Shown here piece by piece: positions 24,387-33,200 of a stretch of 35,111 nucleotides of DNA. Under the pieces are notes generated by a model, which was given only the letters and a program-made list of their open reading frames with translations, was not told where the DNA came from and searched no databases. A program made the position numbers and the translations under genes. Origin of the DNA: an uncultured Treponema sp. (GTDB lineage: Bacteria; Spirochaetota; Spirochaetia; Treponematales; Treponemataceae); the NCBI GenBank assembly GCA_946407195.1, contig CAMJNC010000006.1, positions 1 through 35,111 on the forward strand. Direction: 5' to 3'. Numbering within the stretch: position 1 is the stretch's first letter; each line of letters opens with the position of its first letter.

Positions 24387-27300
24387 ATGGCAGATTATCA
24401 CGAATTTCCCGCAGCACCGGAAGGAACTCCGGTTTCTAACTTTGTACACCTTCATGTTCACTCAGACTATTCTCTTCTGGACTCTTGTGCCACTTTAGAC
24501 AAGCTTGTTGCAAAGGCTAAGAGCCTTAACATGCCTGCCCTCGCACTTACCGACCACGGTAACATGTTTGGTGCACTCAACTTTGAAAAGCTCTGCCATG
24601 TAAACGGAATCAATCCTATTGTAGGAGAAGAATTCTATGTTGCCTACGGAAGTCACTACGAAAAAGAAGACGTTCCTTACAGCCACAAGGGAGAAGAAGG
24701 CGACCGTAAGGCTCACTACTTTCACCTTATTCTGCTTTGCGAAAACCAGAAGGGTTATGAAAATATGTGCTGGCTTTCCAGCCGTGCCTTTTGTGACGAA
24801 AACGCCCTTTATTACGGAAAGCCACGTATAGACTTTGAACTGCTTGAACAGTATCACGAAGGAATTATATGCTGCTCGGCCTGTATTCAGGGAGAGCTTC
24901 CTCAAATGCTGCTTGCCGGTATGGATAAGGAAGCTGAAGAACTTGCACTCAAATACAGTAAGCTTTTTGGACCAGACCATTATTACATTGAACTTCAGGA
25001 CCACGGAATTCCGGAGCAGAAAATTGTTGCCGAAAAGCTGATTGCTCTGGCTCATAAGCTTAATATCCCGCTGGTTGCCACAAACGATGTGCACTATGTT
25101 GAACGAGAAGATGCAATTGCGCAGGATGCACTTCGCTGTATCGGCTTTAAAAATCAGCTTCATGAAAAGCATGCAAAAATGGGCGGCGACATGGATCTGG
25201 ACAGCTGGTATTTCAAAACAGAAGAGGAAATGCGTTCTCTCTTCCCACAGTGCCCGGAAGCCTTTGACAATACAATTAAGATTGCCAATATGTGTAATCT
25301 TACAATTAAACAGTACTCTACTCCTGAGCTTAAGGAATGTCTTCCACGCTTTGAACTCCCTGCAGAATTCCGCACCCATGGCGACGATTACCAGAGCGAC
25401 CAGAACGACTACGTAAAATATCTTGTAGAAGAAGGCTTGAAAAAGCGCTACAAGGAAATTACTCCTGAAATCCGCGAGCGTGCAGATTACGAAATGAACA
25501 CAATCTTCAGCATGGGCTTCTCGGGTTACTTCCTTATCGTATGGGAATTTATTAACTGGTCTAAATCTACCTATGACAATGTAAATAAAAGGCCAAAGCC
25601 ATATATCCCGATTGGTCCGGGACGAGGTTCTGGTGCGGGTTCTCTTGTAGCCTACGCCATGACAATTACAGATATCGACCCATTCAGATATGGTTTGATT
25701 TTTGAGCGCTTCCTAAACCCTGAACGTGTTTCCATGCCGGATTTCGACGTTGATATGGACTTCGACTATCGCCAGGATATCATTCAGCATACCCGTGACC
25801 TTTACGGTGACGCAAACGTAGGACACATCGTAACATTTGGTACTCTTAAACCCAAGAACTGTATTGCTGATGTTGGACGAATCCTCAACATTCCGCTCAG
25901 TGAAGTAAACGAGCTCAAGAAATGTATTCCTGATAATCCTAAGGCAAAGCTTAAGGATGCCTTCAGCGAGCCTACAGAAAAAATGCCTGATGGCGGTCAG
26001 CTTATTAAATACAAGGATGATCCGCGTTATCAGGAGCTGTTTGACCTTGCCTTCCGTCTTGAAGGTGTAAAGCGAAACACAGGTCTTCATGCTTCGGGAA
26101 TGGTAATTGGTTTAACACCGCTTCCTAACTGGGCTCCGGTATTTAAGGATCCGAAAACCGGAGAAGTCGGTGTTCAGTACACAATGGATATTATTGAACC
26201 TTGTGGACTCGTAAAGTTTGACTATCTTGGACTAAAAACCCTCTCGCTTATCCGCTATGCAGAGGCAATCATCAATAAACACCGCCCGGCCGGTACTCCG
26301 GAGTTCATTACAGCAAACGTAAGTGAAACTGATGAAAAGACTTTTGACCTTTTTGACCGTGGCGACTCTGTAGCAGTTTTCCAGTTTGAATCACCTGGTA
26401 TGCAGAAAATTCTCCGCGAATGTAAACCACGCTGCATCGAAGAGCTTGTTGCCTTGAACGCCCTTTTCCGTCCGGGTCCATTGGCTTATATTCCAAAATA
26501 TATTGAAGGTAAATGGAATCCGGAAAAAATTGAATACCCTGACCCTGCTCTTGAAGACCTGCTTAAAGAAACCTACGGTATTATGGTTTACCAGGAACAG
26601 GTTATGAAGGTAGCCCAGATTATTTCTGGCTTCTCGCTTGGTGGAGCCGATATGCTTCGCCGTGCCATGGGTAAGAAAAAACTCGACGTTCTTATGAAAA
26701 AGAAGGAAGAGTTTATTGCCGGTGCTGTTAAAAACGGCCATACAGAAGAGCATGCAGGTGAAATCTTTGAAATCATGATTCCGTTTGCGGGCTACGGATT
26801 TAACAAATCTCATGCGGCGGCTTATTCGGTTCTTGCTTACCGTACAGGCTGGCTCAAGGCACACTATCCTGCCGAATTTATGGCAGCAAACCTTACAAAC
26901 GAAATCACCTCTACAGACGGACTTCCCTTCTACATCGAAGAAGCCCGAAAAATGGGTGTTGCAGTAGATGCCCCTGATGTAAACCGTTCCGATGTTATTT
27001 TTGACGTTGTTGACGGCCGCATTGTATTTGGTCTTAAGGGTATAAAAGGAATGGGCGAAGCCGCTGCCCAGGTAATTGTAAACGAACGCGAAAAGAATGG
27101 TCCATACAAAAACTTTATGGATTTTATTAAGCGTGTTTGTGCAATTGTTGAAAAGGACGAAGATGGTCGTGAGAAAACCTTCGTCAATAAAAAGGCAATA
27201 GAAGTTCTTATTAAAACAGGAGCTTTTGATCATCTTAAAGAAAAGGATGGTACAACCCTTAACCGCCCGACCCTTCTTTCAAATATGGAAGCAGCCCTGG

Positions 27301-28115
27301 ATTATGTTTCTGATTATCTTGAGGATCAGAAAAAAGGACAGGGAGATCTGTTTGGAGACCTTGCAGAAGAAGAAAAGAATTTTTCTGATTTCCAGTTTAA
27401 GAAAATTGCAGACATTCCACAGATGGAACTGCTCAATATGGAAAAGGAATGTATCGGCTGTTACGTAAGCGGACACCCTCTCGACAGCTACCGCAAGGCT
27501 ATTGAGCATGCCGTAACAGTACGTGCCAGCAATATCAACAGAATTGCAGAAGAAAGCAAAGCCGAGAAGGCGGCTCTGGAAGCAAGCGGTGTAAGGTCAT
27601 GGCAGATGCGCGATGCAGGAAAATCTTATGTTGCGCTTGGAATGCTCAGCGGAATCCATCAGATTACTACAAAGAAGGGCGCTCAGATGGCCTTTGCAAA
27701 GCTTAACGATATGGACGGCCAGATTGATTTAACCTTCTTCCCTAAAACCTGGGAGACCATGCGTGGTCAGATTGAAGACGGCAATGTTTATGCATTCCGC
27801 GGAAAGGTAGATGGCAGCCGCGACACACCTTCTTTGATTGTTGATTCTATTGAAGATGTTGAACAGATGGAAACTCATGCGGCACAGGCTGTACACATCA
27901 GGCTGGATTCAAATTTCACCTCAGAAGTAGCAATTTCGCAATTAAAAGATTTTTTATTTGATAAAATGGGTAAATGTTCAGTATATTTTCATATAGACAC
28001 GGGAAACAATCCTTATGTCGTAAAAGCAAACGACCAGATTTCCGTCAGTGCCGACGAGCAAACTCTGAAGGCGCTGAGAAACATCAACTTTGTACGAGAG
28101 GTCTGGACCGAGTAG
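24387..28115 (+). CDS. dnaE: DNA polymerase III alpha subunit
   Basis: Replicative polymerase of the C family. The PHP domain opens the protein (HLHVHSDYSLLDSC, LTDHGNMFG, residues about 15-270). The catalytic aspartates are in MPDFDVDMDFDYR near 450-462; PIGPGRGSGAGSLVAYA (about 408-424) and FRPGPLAYIPKYI (about 695) are other alpha-subunit hallmarks. The C-terminal part holds the helix-hairpin-helix, an OB fold (around 1060-1140) and a tau-binding-like end. 1242 aa is normal. I start at ATG 24387 because the frame further upstream only translates the repeat. A palindromic repeat follows the stop at 28115. Confidence 0.97.
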   Translation: MADYHEFPAAPEGTPVSNFVHLHVHSDYSLLDSCATLDKLVAKAKSLNMPALALTDHGNMFGALNFEKLCHVNGINPIVGEEFYVAYGSHYEKEDVPYSHKGEEGDRKAHYFHLILLCENQKGYENMCWLSSRAFCDENALYYGKPRIDFELLEQYHEGIICCSACIQGELPQMLLAGMDKEAEELALKYSKLFGPDHYYIELQDHGIPEQKIVAEKLIALAHKLNIPLVATNDVHYVEREDAIAQDALRCIGFKNQLHEKHAKMGGDMDLDSWYFKTEEEMRSLFPQCPEAFDNTIKIANMCNLTIKQYSTPELKECLPRFELPAEFRTHGDDYQSDQNDYVKYLVEEGLKKRYKEITPEIRERADYEMNTIFSMGFSGYFLIVWEFINWSKSTYDNVNKRPKPYIPIGPGRGSGAGSLVAYAMTITDIDPFRYGLIFERFLNPERVSMPDFDVDMDFDYRQDIIQHTRDLYGDANVGHIVTFGTLKPKNCIADVGRILNIPLSEVNELKKCIPDNPKAKLKDAFSEPTEKMPDGGQLIKYKDDPRYQELFDLAFRLEGVKRNTGLHASGMVIGLTPLPNWAPVFKDPKTGEVGVQYTMDIIEPCGLVKFDYLGLKTLSLIRYAEAIINKHRPAGTPEFITANVSETDEKTFDLFDRGDSVAVFQFESPGMQKILRECKPRCIEELVALNALFRPGPLAYIPKYIEGKWNPEKIEYPDPALEDLLKETYGIMVYQEQVMKVAQIISGFSLGGADMLRRAMGKKKLDVLMKKKEEFIAGAVKNGHTEEHAGEIFEIMIPFAGYGFNKSHAAAYSVLAYRTGWLKAHYPAEFMAANLTNEITSTDGLPFYIEEARKMGVAVDAPDVNRSDVIFDVVDGRIVFGLKGIKGMGEAAAQVIVNEREKNGPYKNFMDFIKRVCAIVEKDEDGREKTFVNKKAIEVLIKTGAFDHLKEKDGTTLNRPTLLSNMEAALDYVSDYLEDQKKGQGDLFGDLAEEEKNFSDFQFKKIADIPQMELLNMEKECIGCYVSGHPLDSYRKAIEHAVTVRASNINRIAEESKAEKAALEASGVRSWQMRDAGKSYVALGMLSGIHQITTKKGAQMAFAKLNDMDGQIDLTFFPKTWETMRGQIEDGNVYAFRGKVDGSRDTPSLIVDSIEDVEQMETHAAQAVHIRLDSNFTSEVAISQLKDFLFDKMGKCSVYFHIDTGNNPYVVKANDQISVSADEQTLKALRNINFVREVWTE

Positions 28116-28123
28116 CCGTGTCG

Positions 28124-28163
28124 GTGGTTGAGTAGGTTTCGTAAGAAACCGTATCGAAACCAC
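28124..28163. repeat. Palindromic repeat between dnaE and the YggT-family gene
   Basis: Outer stem GTGGTT / AACCAC; inner stem GGTTTC-GTAA-GAAACC is a perfect 6-bp hairpin. Spacer halves GAGTA and GTATCG match the other copies. Confidence 0.88.
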
Positions 28164-28178
28164 ATTTTGGAGGACAAC

Positions 28179-28772
28179 ATGATTCAAACAATTCTTTCAA
28201 TCTTAGCGGCAGCTTTGTCACTTTATACACTGCTGTGCTTTATTTATATTCTGATGTCCTGGTTCCCGGGCGCAAAGTTTACACGCTTCGGCCACTTTAT
28301 GACTTCAATCTGTGAGCCTTATATGGGGCTTTTTTCAAGAATGGGCTTTCTCAGAATAGGCAATATTGATTTTTCTCCTATTGTTTCACTTGGAGTTCTT
28401 TCACTTATTTCCGCAATACTCGCAGGCATTCAGCATACAGGAAGAATATTCTTTGGCGGAATTCTTGGAACAATTTTGAACTCCTTGTGGGGAATTGCTT
28501 CTTCAATTATCTGTATTTTCACACTTTTGATTTTTATCCGCTGGATTGTTCTTCTTATCAATAAAGGCAGAACTTCTTATGATTCGGGATGGAATCAGGT
28601 AGACATGCTTTTGAATAAAATCAGCTATAAGGTTGCAGGAACCTTTACAAAAAGCAGCATGAGCTACCAGCGTTCTCTTTTAATTTCCTGGATTGCTATG
28701 CTTGTTATTCTGATTGCAGGACATTTCTTAATTACAATTCTTGCTTCACTCTGTTACAGAATGCCGTTCTAA
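28179..28772 (+). CDS. YggT-family membrane protein
   Basis: Small integral membrane protein of the YggT family (PF02325), whose members are linked to envelope or osmotic functions and, in chloroplasts, cytochrome assembly; no firm function is known. The conserved stretch CFIYILMSWFPGAKFTRFG, then ICEPYMGLFSRMGFLRIG and NIDFSPIVSLGVLS, is the family signature; a second, weaker copy follows after residue 95. About five hydrophobic segments. I start at ATG 28179, preceded by GGAGG, instead of an upstream ATG inside the repeat. 197 aa. The recG gene starts 21 nt downstream, so both may be co-transcribed. Confidence 0.82.
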   Translation: MIQTILSILAAALSLYTLLCFIYILMSWFPGAKFTRFGHFMTSICEPYMGLFSRMGFLRIGNIDFSPIVSLGVLSLISAILAGIQHTGRIFFGGILGTILNSLWGIASSIICIFTLLIFIRWIVLLINKGRTSYDSGWNQVDMLLNKISYKVAGTFTKSSMSYQRSLLISWIAMLVILIAGHFLITILASLCYRMPF

Positions 28773-28793
28773 GCAGACTAAACGGGGCAGACC

Positions 28794-31031
28794 TTGAAAG
28801 TTTCTGAAATAAAAACTCCGGTTTCTTCGATTGCAGGAATTGGACCGCAGCTTACAAAAACTCTGGCAAAGGTAAATGTTTTTACTGTCGGAGATTTGCT
28901 GCAGTATTTTCCGCGCGATTACGAGGACAGAACCAGAAAGGTAAGCTTTTGTGAACAGGCAGCATATTACGGCAAGGTTCATACCGTAGCACAGGTAGTG
29001 GCCCACGAATGGTTCGGCTACGGCCGCATGAAAACCTTAAAAATCATTGTAAATGACGGAACCGGTACAGCCGAGCTCATCTGCTTTAACCGCGCCTTTC
29101 TGGAAAAAAGCCTTGTACCGGGTATAATAATTACAGTTACCGGAAGGTTCGAAGTAAAATACGGCAAGCTCCAGAGCACCGCGTTTGAAGTTGTAAAGCA
29201 TGATACGGTAGCTGAAGCTGTCGAAACTACCACAGGGCTCGACCTCTCTCAAATCGCACCAAAGGAAAGCGGCATCATTCCAATCTATCCGCTCACAGAA
29301 GGGCTCACCCAGAAGGCTGTTTCAAAAGCCGTTTCACATGCGCTCCAGCAATACTCGCTTGGCATAGAAAACGAAATTCCACAGGAGCTGATTGAAAAAC
29401 ACCAGCTTTTATCAAAACAGGAAGCAATCCGCCTTATTCACCGTCCCACCGAAATAACCCAGGCGGCGGCCGCACGCCGTACACTGGTTTACGAGGAGCT
29501 GTTTCAGTTTCAGAAGATTATCGCCGAGCGGGTTTATAAGAGGAAGGGACATACGGTGAGTGCGGTGGTTGAATGTTCGCAAAGCGAACGTATCGAAACC
29601 ACAGCGGCTCTCGACAAATCCACCGGCTCACAGGGTGGTTTCGATACGGCCTCCGGCCTACTCAACCACCCTGTCGTCGATGTCTCAACCTTCACCAGCT
29701 CCCTCTCCCCGCTCCAGCTCGACTTTTTTAATTCCCTGCCCTTCCCACTTACAGACGACCAGCGCAAGGTAATTTACGAAATGGATGCCGAAATAGACCG
29801 CAGCTATCAGGAACGAGAGCGTGTTCTTAATCAGCTGGACCGCGGCATGCCACCACCAACTACACCAACCTTTACAATGGCACGGCTTTTACAGGGCGAC
29901 GTTGGTTCTGGAAAAACCCTCGTTTCGCTTTTTGTATGTCTTAGAATAATCAGCTGGAAGGGCCAGTGTGCCTTTATGGCACCTACAGAAATTCTTGCCC
30001 GCCAGCATGCAGAAACTACTGCCCGTCTGCTCGCTCCGCTTGGAGTGCGTACGGCATTTCTTACGGGAAATCTCCGCGCCAAGGGGCGAAATCAGCTGCT
30101 TCGCGCCCTTAAAGAAGGTGAAATTGATATTGTCGTAGGTACACATGCACTTTTTTCCGCAAACGTAGAATACAAGGATATGGAGCTTGCGGTAATTGAT
30201 GAGCAGCATCGCTTTGGAGTTTTGCAGCGTCAGGCGATTGTAGAAAAGGGACGTCAGGTAATCAGTGGTTTTACCTTTGAACCGAACCTTTTGATGATGA
30301 GCGCTACGCCGATTCCGCAGAGCCTTGCCCTCACCGTTTTTGGCGACCTTGATATTTCTTCGATTCACACAATGCCGGCCGGTCGTAAACCAATCACTAC
30401 TTACCTAGTAAAAGAAGGCAACGAAATGAATGCCTATGAGGCCGTTCGTAAGGAGCTTTCACAGGGGCATCAGGCTTACTTTGTTTACCCGGCTATAGAC
30501 AGCGATGAAAATATAAAATCAGCCGAAAGAATATTTGCCCACCTGCGTGACCATATTTACCCTCAGTACAAATGCGCCCTCGTTCACAGCAAGATTGAAG
30601 AAGAGGAACAGGTTAATATTCTGCGGGCCTTCCGCGACGGAGCAATTCAGGTGCTTGCGGCCACAACCGTTATTGAAGTTGGCGTTGATGTTCCTAATGC
30701 TACCTGCATGGTAATAGAAGGGGCAGACCGCTTTGGAATGGCGCAGCTGCATCAGCTTAGGGGTCGTGTTGGTCGAGGCAATGCACAGTCGTACTGCTTT
30801 TTAATTTACAGCAAGGATATAACTGAAACCGGAATAGAACGTATGAAGGCACTCCGCCAGAGTACAGACGGCTTTTACATTGCCGAGCAGGATCTTAAAA
30901 CCCGAGGACCCGGAGAACTCAACGGCACAGTTCAGTCCGGCGAGCTTGGCTTCCGCATTGCAGACCTCTCTCGTGATATGGAGATCATGCAGCAGGCACG
31001 TACCGACGCAATTTCATTTATTTCCAGATAA
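28794..31031 (+). CDS. recG: ATP-dependent DNA helicase RecG, carrying two palindromic repeats in frame
   Basis: Branch-migrating helicase that remodels stalled forks and Holliday junctions. The wedge/OB domain is N-terminal (residues about 50-150); helicase motifs are LLQGDVGSGKT (about 365-375), DEQHRFG (about 468), MMSATPIPQSLALT, TTVIEVGVDVP and LRGRVGRGNAQSYCFLIY. Between the wedge and the helicase core, residues about 256-305 (VVECSQSERIETT, GGFDTASGLLNHPVV) are extra compared with the E. coli protein and are encoded by two copies of the palindromic repeat; the frame stays open. At 745 aa it is about 50 longer than E. coli RecG (693). Start is TTG 28794, chosen because MKVSEIKTPVSSIAGIGP matches the family start; Shine-Dalgarno is poor. 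Confidence 0.95.
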   Translation: MKVSEIKTPVSSIAGIGPQLTKTLAKVNVFTVGDLLQYFPRDYEDRTRKVSFCEQAAYYGKVHTVAQVVAHEWFGYGRMKTLKIIVNDGTGTAELICFNRAFLEKSLVPGIIITVTGRFEVKYGKLQSTAFEVVKHDTVAEAVETTTGLDLSQIAPKESGIIPIYPLTEGLTQKAVSKAVSHALQQYSLGIENEIPQELIEKHQLLSKQEAIRLIHRPTEITQAAAARRTLVYEELFQFQKIIAERVYKRKGHTVSAVVECSQSERIETTAALDKSTGSQGGFDTASGLLNHPVVDVSTFTSSLSPLQLDFFNSLPFPLTDDQRKVIYEMDAEIDRSYQERERVLNQLDRGMPPPTTPTFTMARLLQGDVGSGKTLVSLFVCLRIISWKGQCAFMAPTEILARQHAETTARLLAPLGVRTAFLTGNLRAKGRNQLLRALKEGEIDIVVGTHALFSANVEYKDMELAVIDEQHRFGVLQRQAIVEKGRQVISGFTFEPNLLMMSATPIPQSLALTVFGDLDISSIHTMPAGRKPITTYLVKEGNEMNAYEAVRKELSQGHQAYFVYPAIDSDENIKSAERIFAHLRDHIYPQYKCALVHSKIEEEEQVNILRAFRDGAIQVLAATTVIEVGVDVPNATCMVIEGADRFGMAQLHQLRGRVGRGNAQSYCFLIYSKDITETGIERMKALRQSTDGFYIAEQDLKTRGPGELNGTVQSGELGFRIADLSRDMEIMQQARTDAISFISR
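29565..29602. repeat. Palindromic repeat inside recG, copy 1
   Basis: GTGGTT at the left, AACCAC at the right, with perfect inner stem GTTCGC-AAA-GCGAAC. Same orientation as the copy at 28124. Translated in frame as part of VVECSQSERIETT. Confidence 0.88.
29631..29673. repeat. Palindromic repeat inside recG, copy 2 (inverted)
   Basis: Outer stem of 10 perfect bp, CAGGGTGGTT / AACCACCCTG, inner stem GGCC-TCC-GGCC. Opposite orientation to copy 1, 28 bp away. Translated as QGGFDTASGLLNHPV. Confidence 0.9.
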
Positions 31032-31074
31032 ATCAAAAAAATAATTTTTTATTTAAAAATTGAAACTTCTATAA

Positions 31075-31080
31075 TATAAT
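31075..31080 (+). promoter_or_regulatory. -10 box of the binding-domain/GGDEF gene
   Basis: Perfect TATAAT 7 nt before ATG 31088; another TATAAT overlaps at 31070-31075. No convincing -35. If either is used the leader is 0 to 6 nt long. Confidence 0.4.
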
Positions 31081-31087
31081 TATAGGT

Positions 31088-32986
31088 ATGAAAAGGCGTA
31101 TTGCTGTATTTGCAAACGGCTGGAACAATCTTGGTATTGCTCAGGCACTTAAAGGTATTCAGGAAGTAACTTATAACCTCAACGTCGATATCTTTCTGTT
31201 TTTAAGCTTTGCTGCATTTGGTCATCCAGAAGCTCGAAATCAGGGAGAAGATAATATTTTTAATCTTCCAGATTACAAATGCTTTGATGGTGCAATTGTC
31301 TTTTCAAATATGCTTAACTCTGAAAAAACTCCTAACCATATTGCAAGGCTTCTTGTTGAAAATAAGGTCCCTGGTGTAAGTATTGGTATTCCTCTTAAAG
31401 GCTTAAGTTATGTCGGTATAGACAACTTTAAGGGTATGTTCGAAATGGTAGACCATCTTGTAAAGGAACACCATATAAAAAATCCTGCCTTTTTTGCAGG
31501 AGCAAAAGAACACCCTGATTCTAACGAGCGCCTTGAAGCAACCAGACAGGCTCTAGCCATGAATGGAATTGAGCTTAAAAACGAAAACATCTGCTACACC
31601 AACTGGGAATATCTTATAAACCTGAACTATGCCATGGAGTTCTGCAAGCGGGATAATCCTCCGGATGCCTTTATCTGCGCCAATGACCATAATGCCATTG
31701 CAGTCTGTGTCGGCCTTAAAAAAATGGGCTTTTCTGTTCCCAAAGATTTTATTGTAACAGGATTTGACAAGATTTCTTTTGCAGAAACCTTTTATCCGTC
31801 CATTACCACCGTATATCAGGATTTTGAAAAAATAGGTTACATTGCTGCCTGGGAGCTTATAGAAAAAATAAATGGAACCTCAAAATCAGATAAAGTTGTT
31901 GTTTCTTCTTCCTTTGTAAAAAATGAAAGCTGCGGTTGTATGACCGAAAGCGAGGGTGATTCTTATCGTAAGGATTTCTGTGTTAATGCATATATGAAGG
32001 AAATGGAAAGTCTTATTTTCCAGGGACAGGAATCGGAAATGATTAATTCCATTTTCAACTGTTCATGCTATCCGGACTTCAAGAAATCACTCATGAATTA
32101 TTATAAAACACACAAAACCTTCCCAAAAAAAGATTTTTATTTTGTGTTTGATTCCGAAGCCAAAAAGTGTTTTATGGACGTTTCGAGCCCGAGTGTTACT
32201 AAGTATTCTGATACTATGGATTGTCTTGTCGCAATCAAAGGAAAAAGAATCTACACTAAAGAACAATTCACCCGCAAGGAATTGGTTCCGGATTTTATAG
32301 ACACAGGAAAGCCTGCAGTTTATACATTTACTCCTCTTCATTATGATGCTTCGATTTTCGGTTATATTGTTGTAAAAGACGGCATAGAATTTTTAATTGA
32401 CCAAACCTTGAATCATTACATGATTCAAATGAATGGTAATCTTGAGCAGTACCGTAAAAACTGTAAGCTCGACGAAATGAACAAGGCTTTAATCAGTATT
32501 TCAAACACTGACCAGCTTACCGGCCTCAACAACCGCTTTGGAATGGAACAAAACGGTATTCCGCTCCTGGAAAAAGCAAACGCTAAAAAAGAAAAATGCG
32601 CCGTTGTTTTTGTTGATATAAACCGTATGAAATATATCAATGATAATTTCGGTCATCTTCAGGGCGATCTAGCCATCAGAACCGTTTCATCGGCCATGCT
32701 CCAGGAAATACCTAAAAACTGGATTGGCATCCGCTATGGTGGAGACGAATTCATTGCACTTGGTGTCTGTAACGATGAAAAATCAGTTCAAAGATATATA
32801 AAAAGGATTACTGATAACCTCAAAAAACAGGTTACTTCCATGCAGCTTAATTACCCGCTCACCGCAAGCTGTGGTTATATCCTTACAAATCCTGATTCAT
32901 CTGATACTTTAATTGATTATATTAATCAGGCTGATAACCTGATGTACATCAAAAAGCAGGAAGCCCACAAATCAGAGAAAAAATAA
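31088..32986 (+). CDS. Soluble diguanylate cyclase with a LacI-type ligand-binding domain
   Basis: Predicted to make c-di-GMP under control of a small ligand. Residues 1-280 resemble the sugar-binding part of LacI/GalR regulators (RRIAVFANGW, YKCFDGAIVFS, GYIAAWELIEKI and GFDKISFAETFYPSITTV), but there is no DNA-binding helix-turn-helix and no signal peptide, so the sensor sits in the cytoplasm. A linker region (about 290-470) of unclear fold is rich in cysteine near 300 (ESCGCM). The GGDEF domain spans about 480-625 with NTDQLTGLNNR and an intact RYGGDEF at about 549-555. I see no EAL domain. TATAAT lies 7 nt before the ATG (31088) and no Shine-Dalgarno, so translation may be leaderless. Monocistronic by context. 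Confidence 0.87.
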   Translation: MKRRIAVFANGWNNLGIAQALKGIQEVTYNLNVDIFLFLSFAAFGHPEARNQGEDNIFNLPDYKCFDGAIVFSNMLNSEKTPNHIARLLVENKVPGVSIGIPLKGLSYVGIDNFKGMFEMVDHLVKEHHIKNPAFFAGAKEHPDSNERLEATRQALAMNGIELKNENICYTNWEYLINLNYAMEFCKRDNPPDAFICANDHNAIAVCVGLKKMGFSVPKDFIVTGFDKISFAETFYPSITTVYQDFEKIGYIAAWELIEKINGTSKSDKVVVSSSFVKNESCGCMTESEGDSYRKDFCVNAYMKEMESLIFQGQESEMINSIFNCSCYPDFKKSLMNYYKTHKTFPKKDFYFVFDSEAKKCFMDVSSPSVTKYSDTMDCLVAIKGKRIYTKEQFTRKELVPDFIDTGKPAVYTFTPLHYDASIFGYIVVKDGIEFLIDQTLNHYMIQMNGNLEQYRKNCKLDEMNKALISISNTDQLTGLNNRFGMEQNGIPLLEKANAKKEKCAVVFVDINRMKYINDNFGHLQGDLAIRTVSSAMLQEIPKNWIGIRYGGDEFIALGVCNDEKSVQRYIKRITDNLKKQVTSMQLNYPLTASCGYILTNPDSSDTLIDYINQADNLMYIKKQEAHKSEKK

Positions 32987-33002
32987 CCTGATTTTCTTAC
33001 CT

Positions 33003-33058
33003 CTGTGTCAAAATAACCCCAAATCACTCGGTTTTTAATGCACTGTGTCAAAATGACC
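33003..33058. promoter_or_regulatory. Two direct repeats CTGTGTCAAAAT(A/G)ACC, candidate activator sites
   Basis: Copies at 33003-33018 and 33043-33058, 15 of 16 identical, exactly 40 bp apart and 97-152 bp upstream of the sigma-54-type promoter. This position suits an enhancer-binding activator. A weaker third match (CTATGGGTCAATA) is at 33073. Confidence 0.5.
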
Positions 33059-33154
33059 TAGTAATTTCACCACTATGGGTCAATACGGTGGCTGGACATG
33101 CTGAAATCACCCGAAAATTCACTTTTTTTATCATTTTTAACTTGCCGTTTTTAG

Positions 33155-33171
33155 TTGGCACGATACTTGCT
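33155..33171 (+). promoter_or_regulatory. Sigma-54 (-24/-12) promoter of the sigma factor gene
   Basis: TTGGCACGATACTTGCT fits the sigma-54 consensus TGGCAC-N5-TTGC at every key position, including the invariant GG and GC with correct spacing. Expected start near 33182, just before the AAGGAG of the gene at 33201. An extended -10 (TGC-TATTAT) overlaps, so a sigma-70 contribution cannot be excluded. Confidence 0.8.
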
Positions 33172-33200
33172 ATTATATTAATGTATAAGGAGATTATGCC

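Noticed and set aside
24495-25379. Minus-strand open frame of 294 codons within dnaE
   Set aside because: Antisense shadow of a conserved gene with biased codon use; same for 26391-27233.
28124-29673. CRISPR-like repeats
   Set aside because: The repeats are palindromic, irregularly spaced over kilobases, in both orientations, and inside a gene; no spacers or cas genes.
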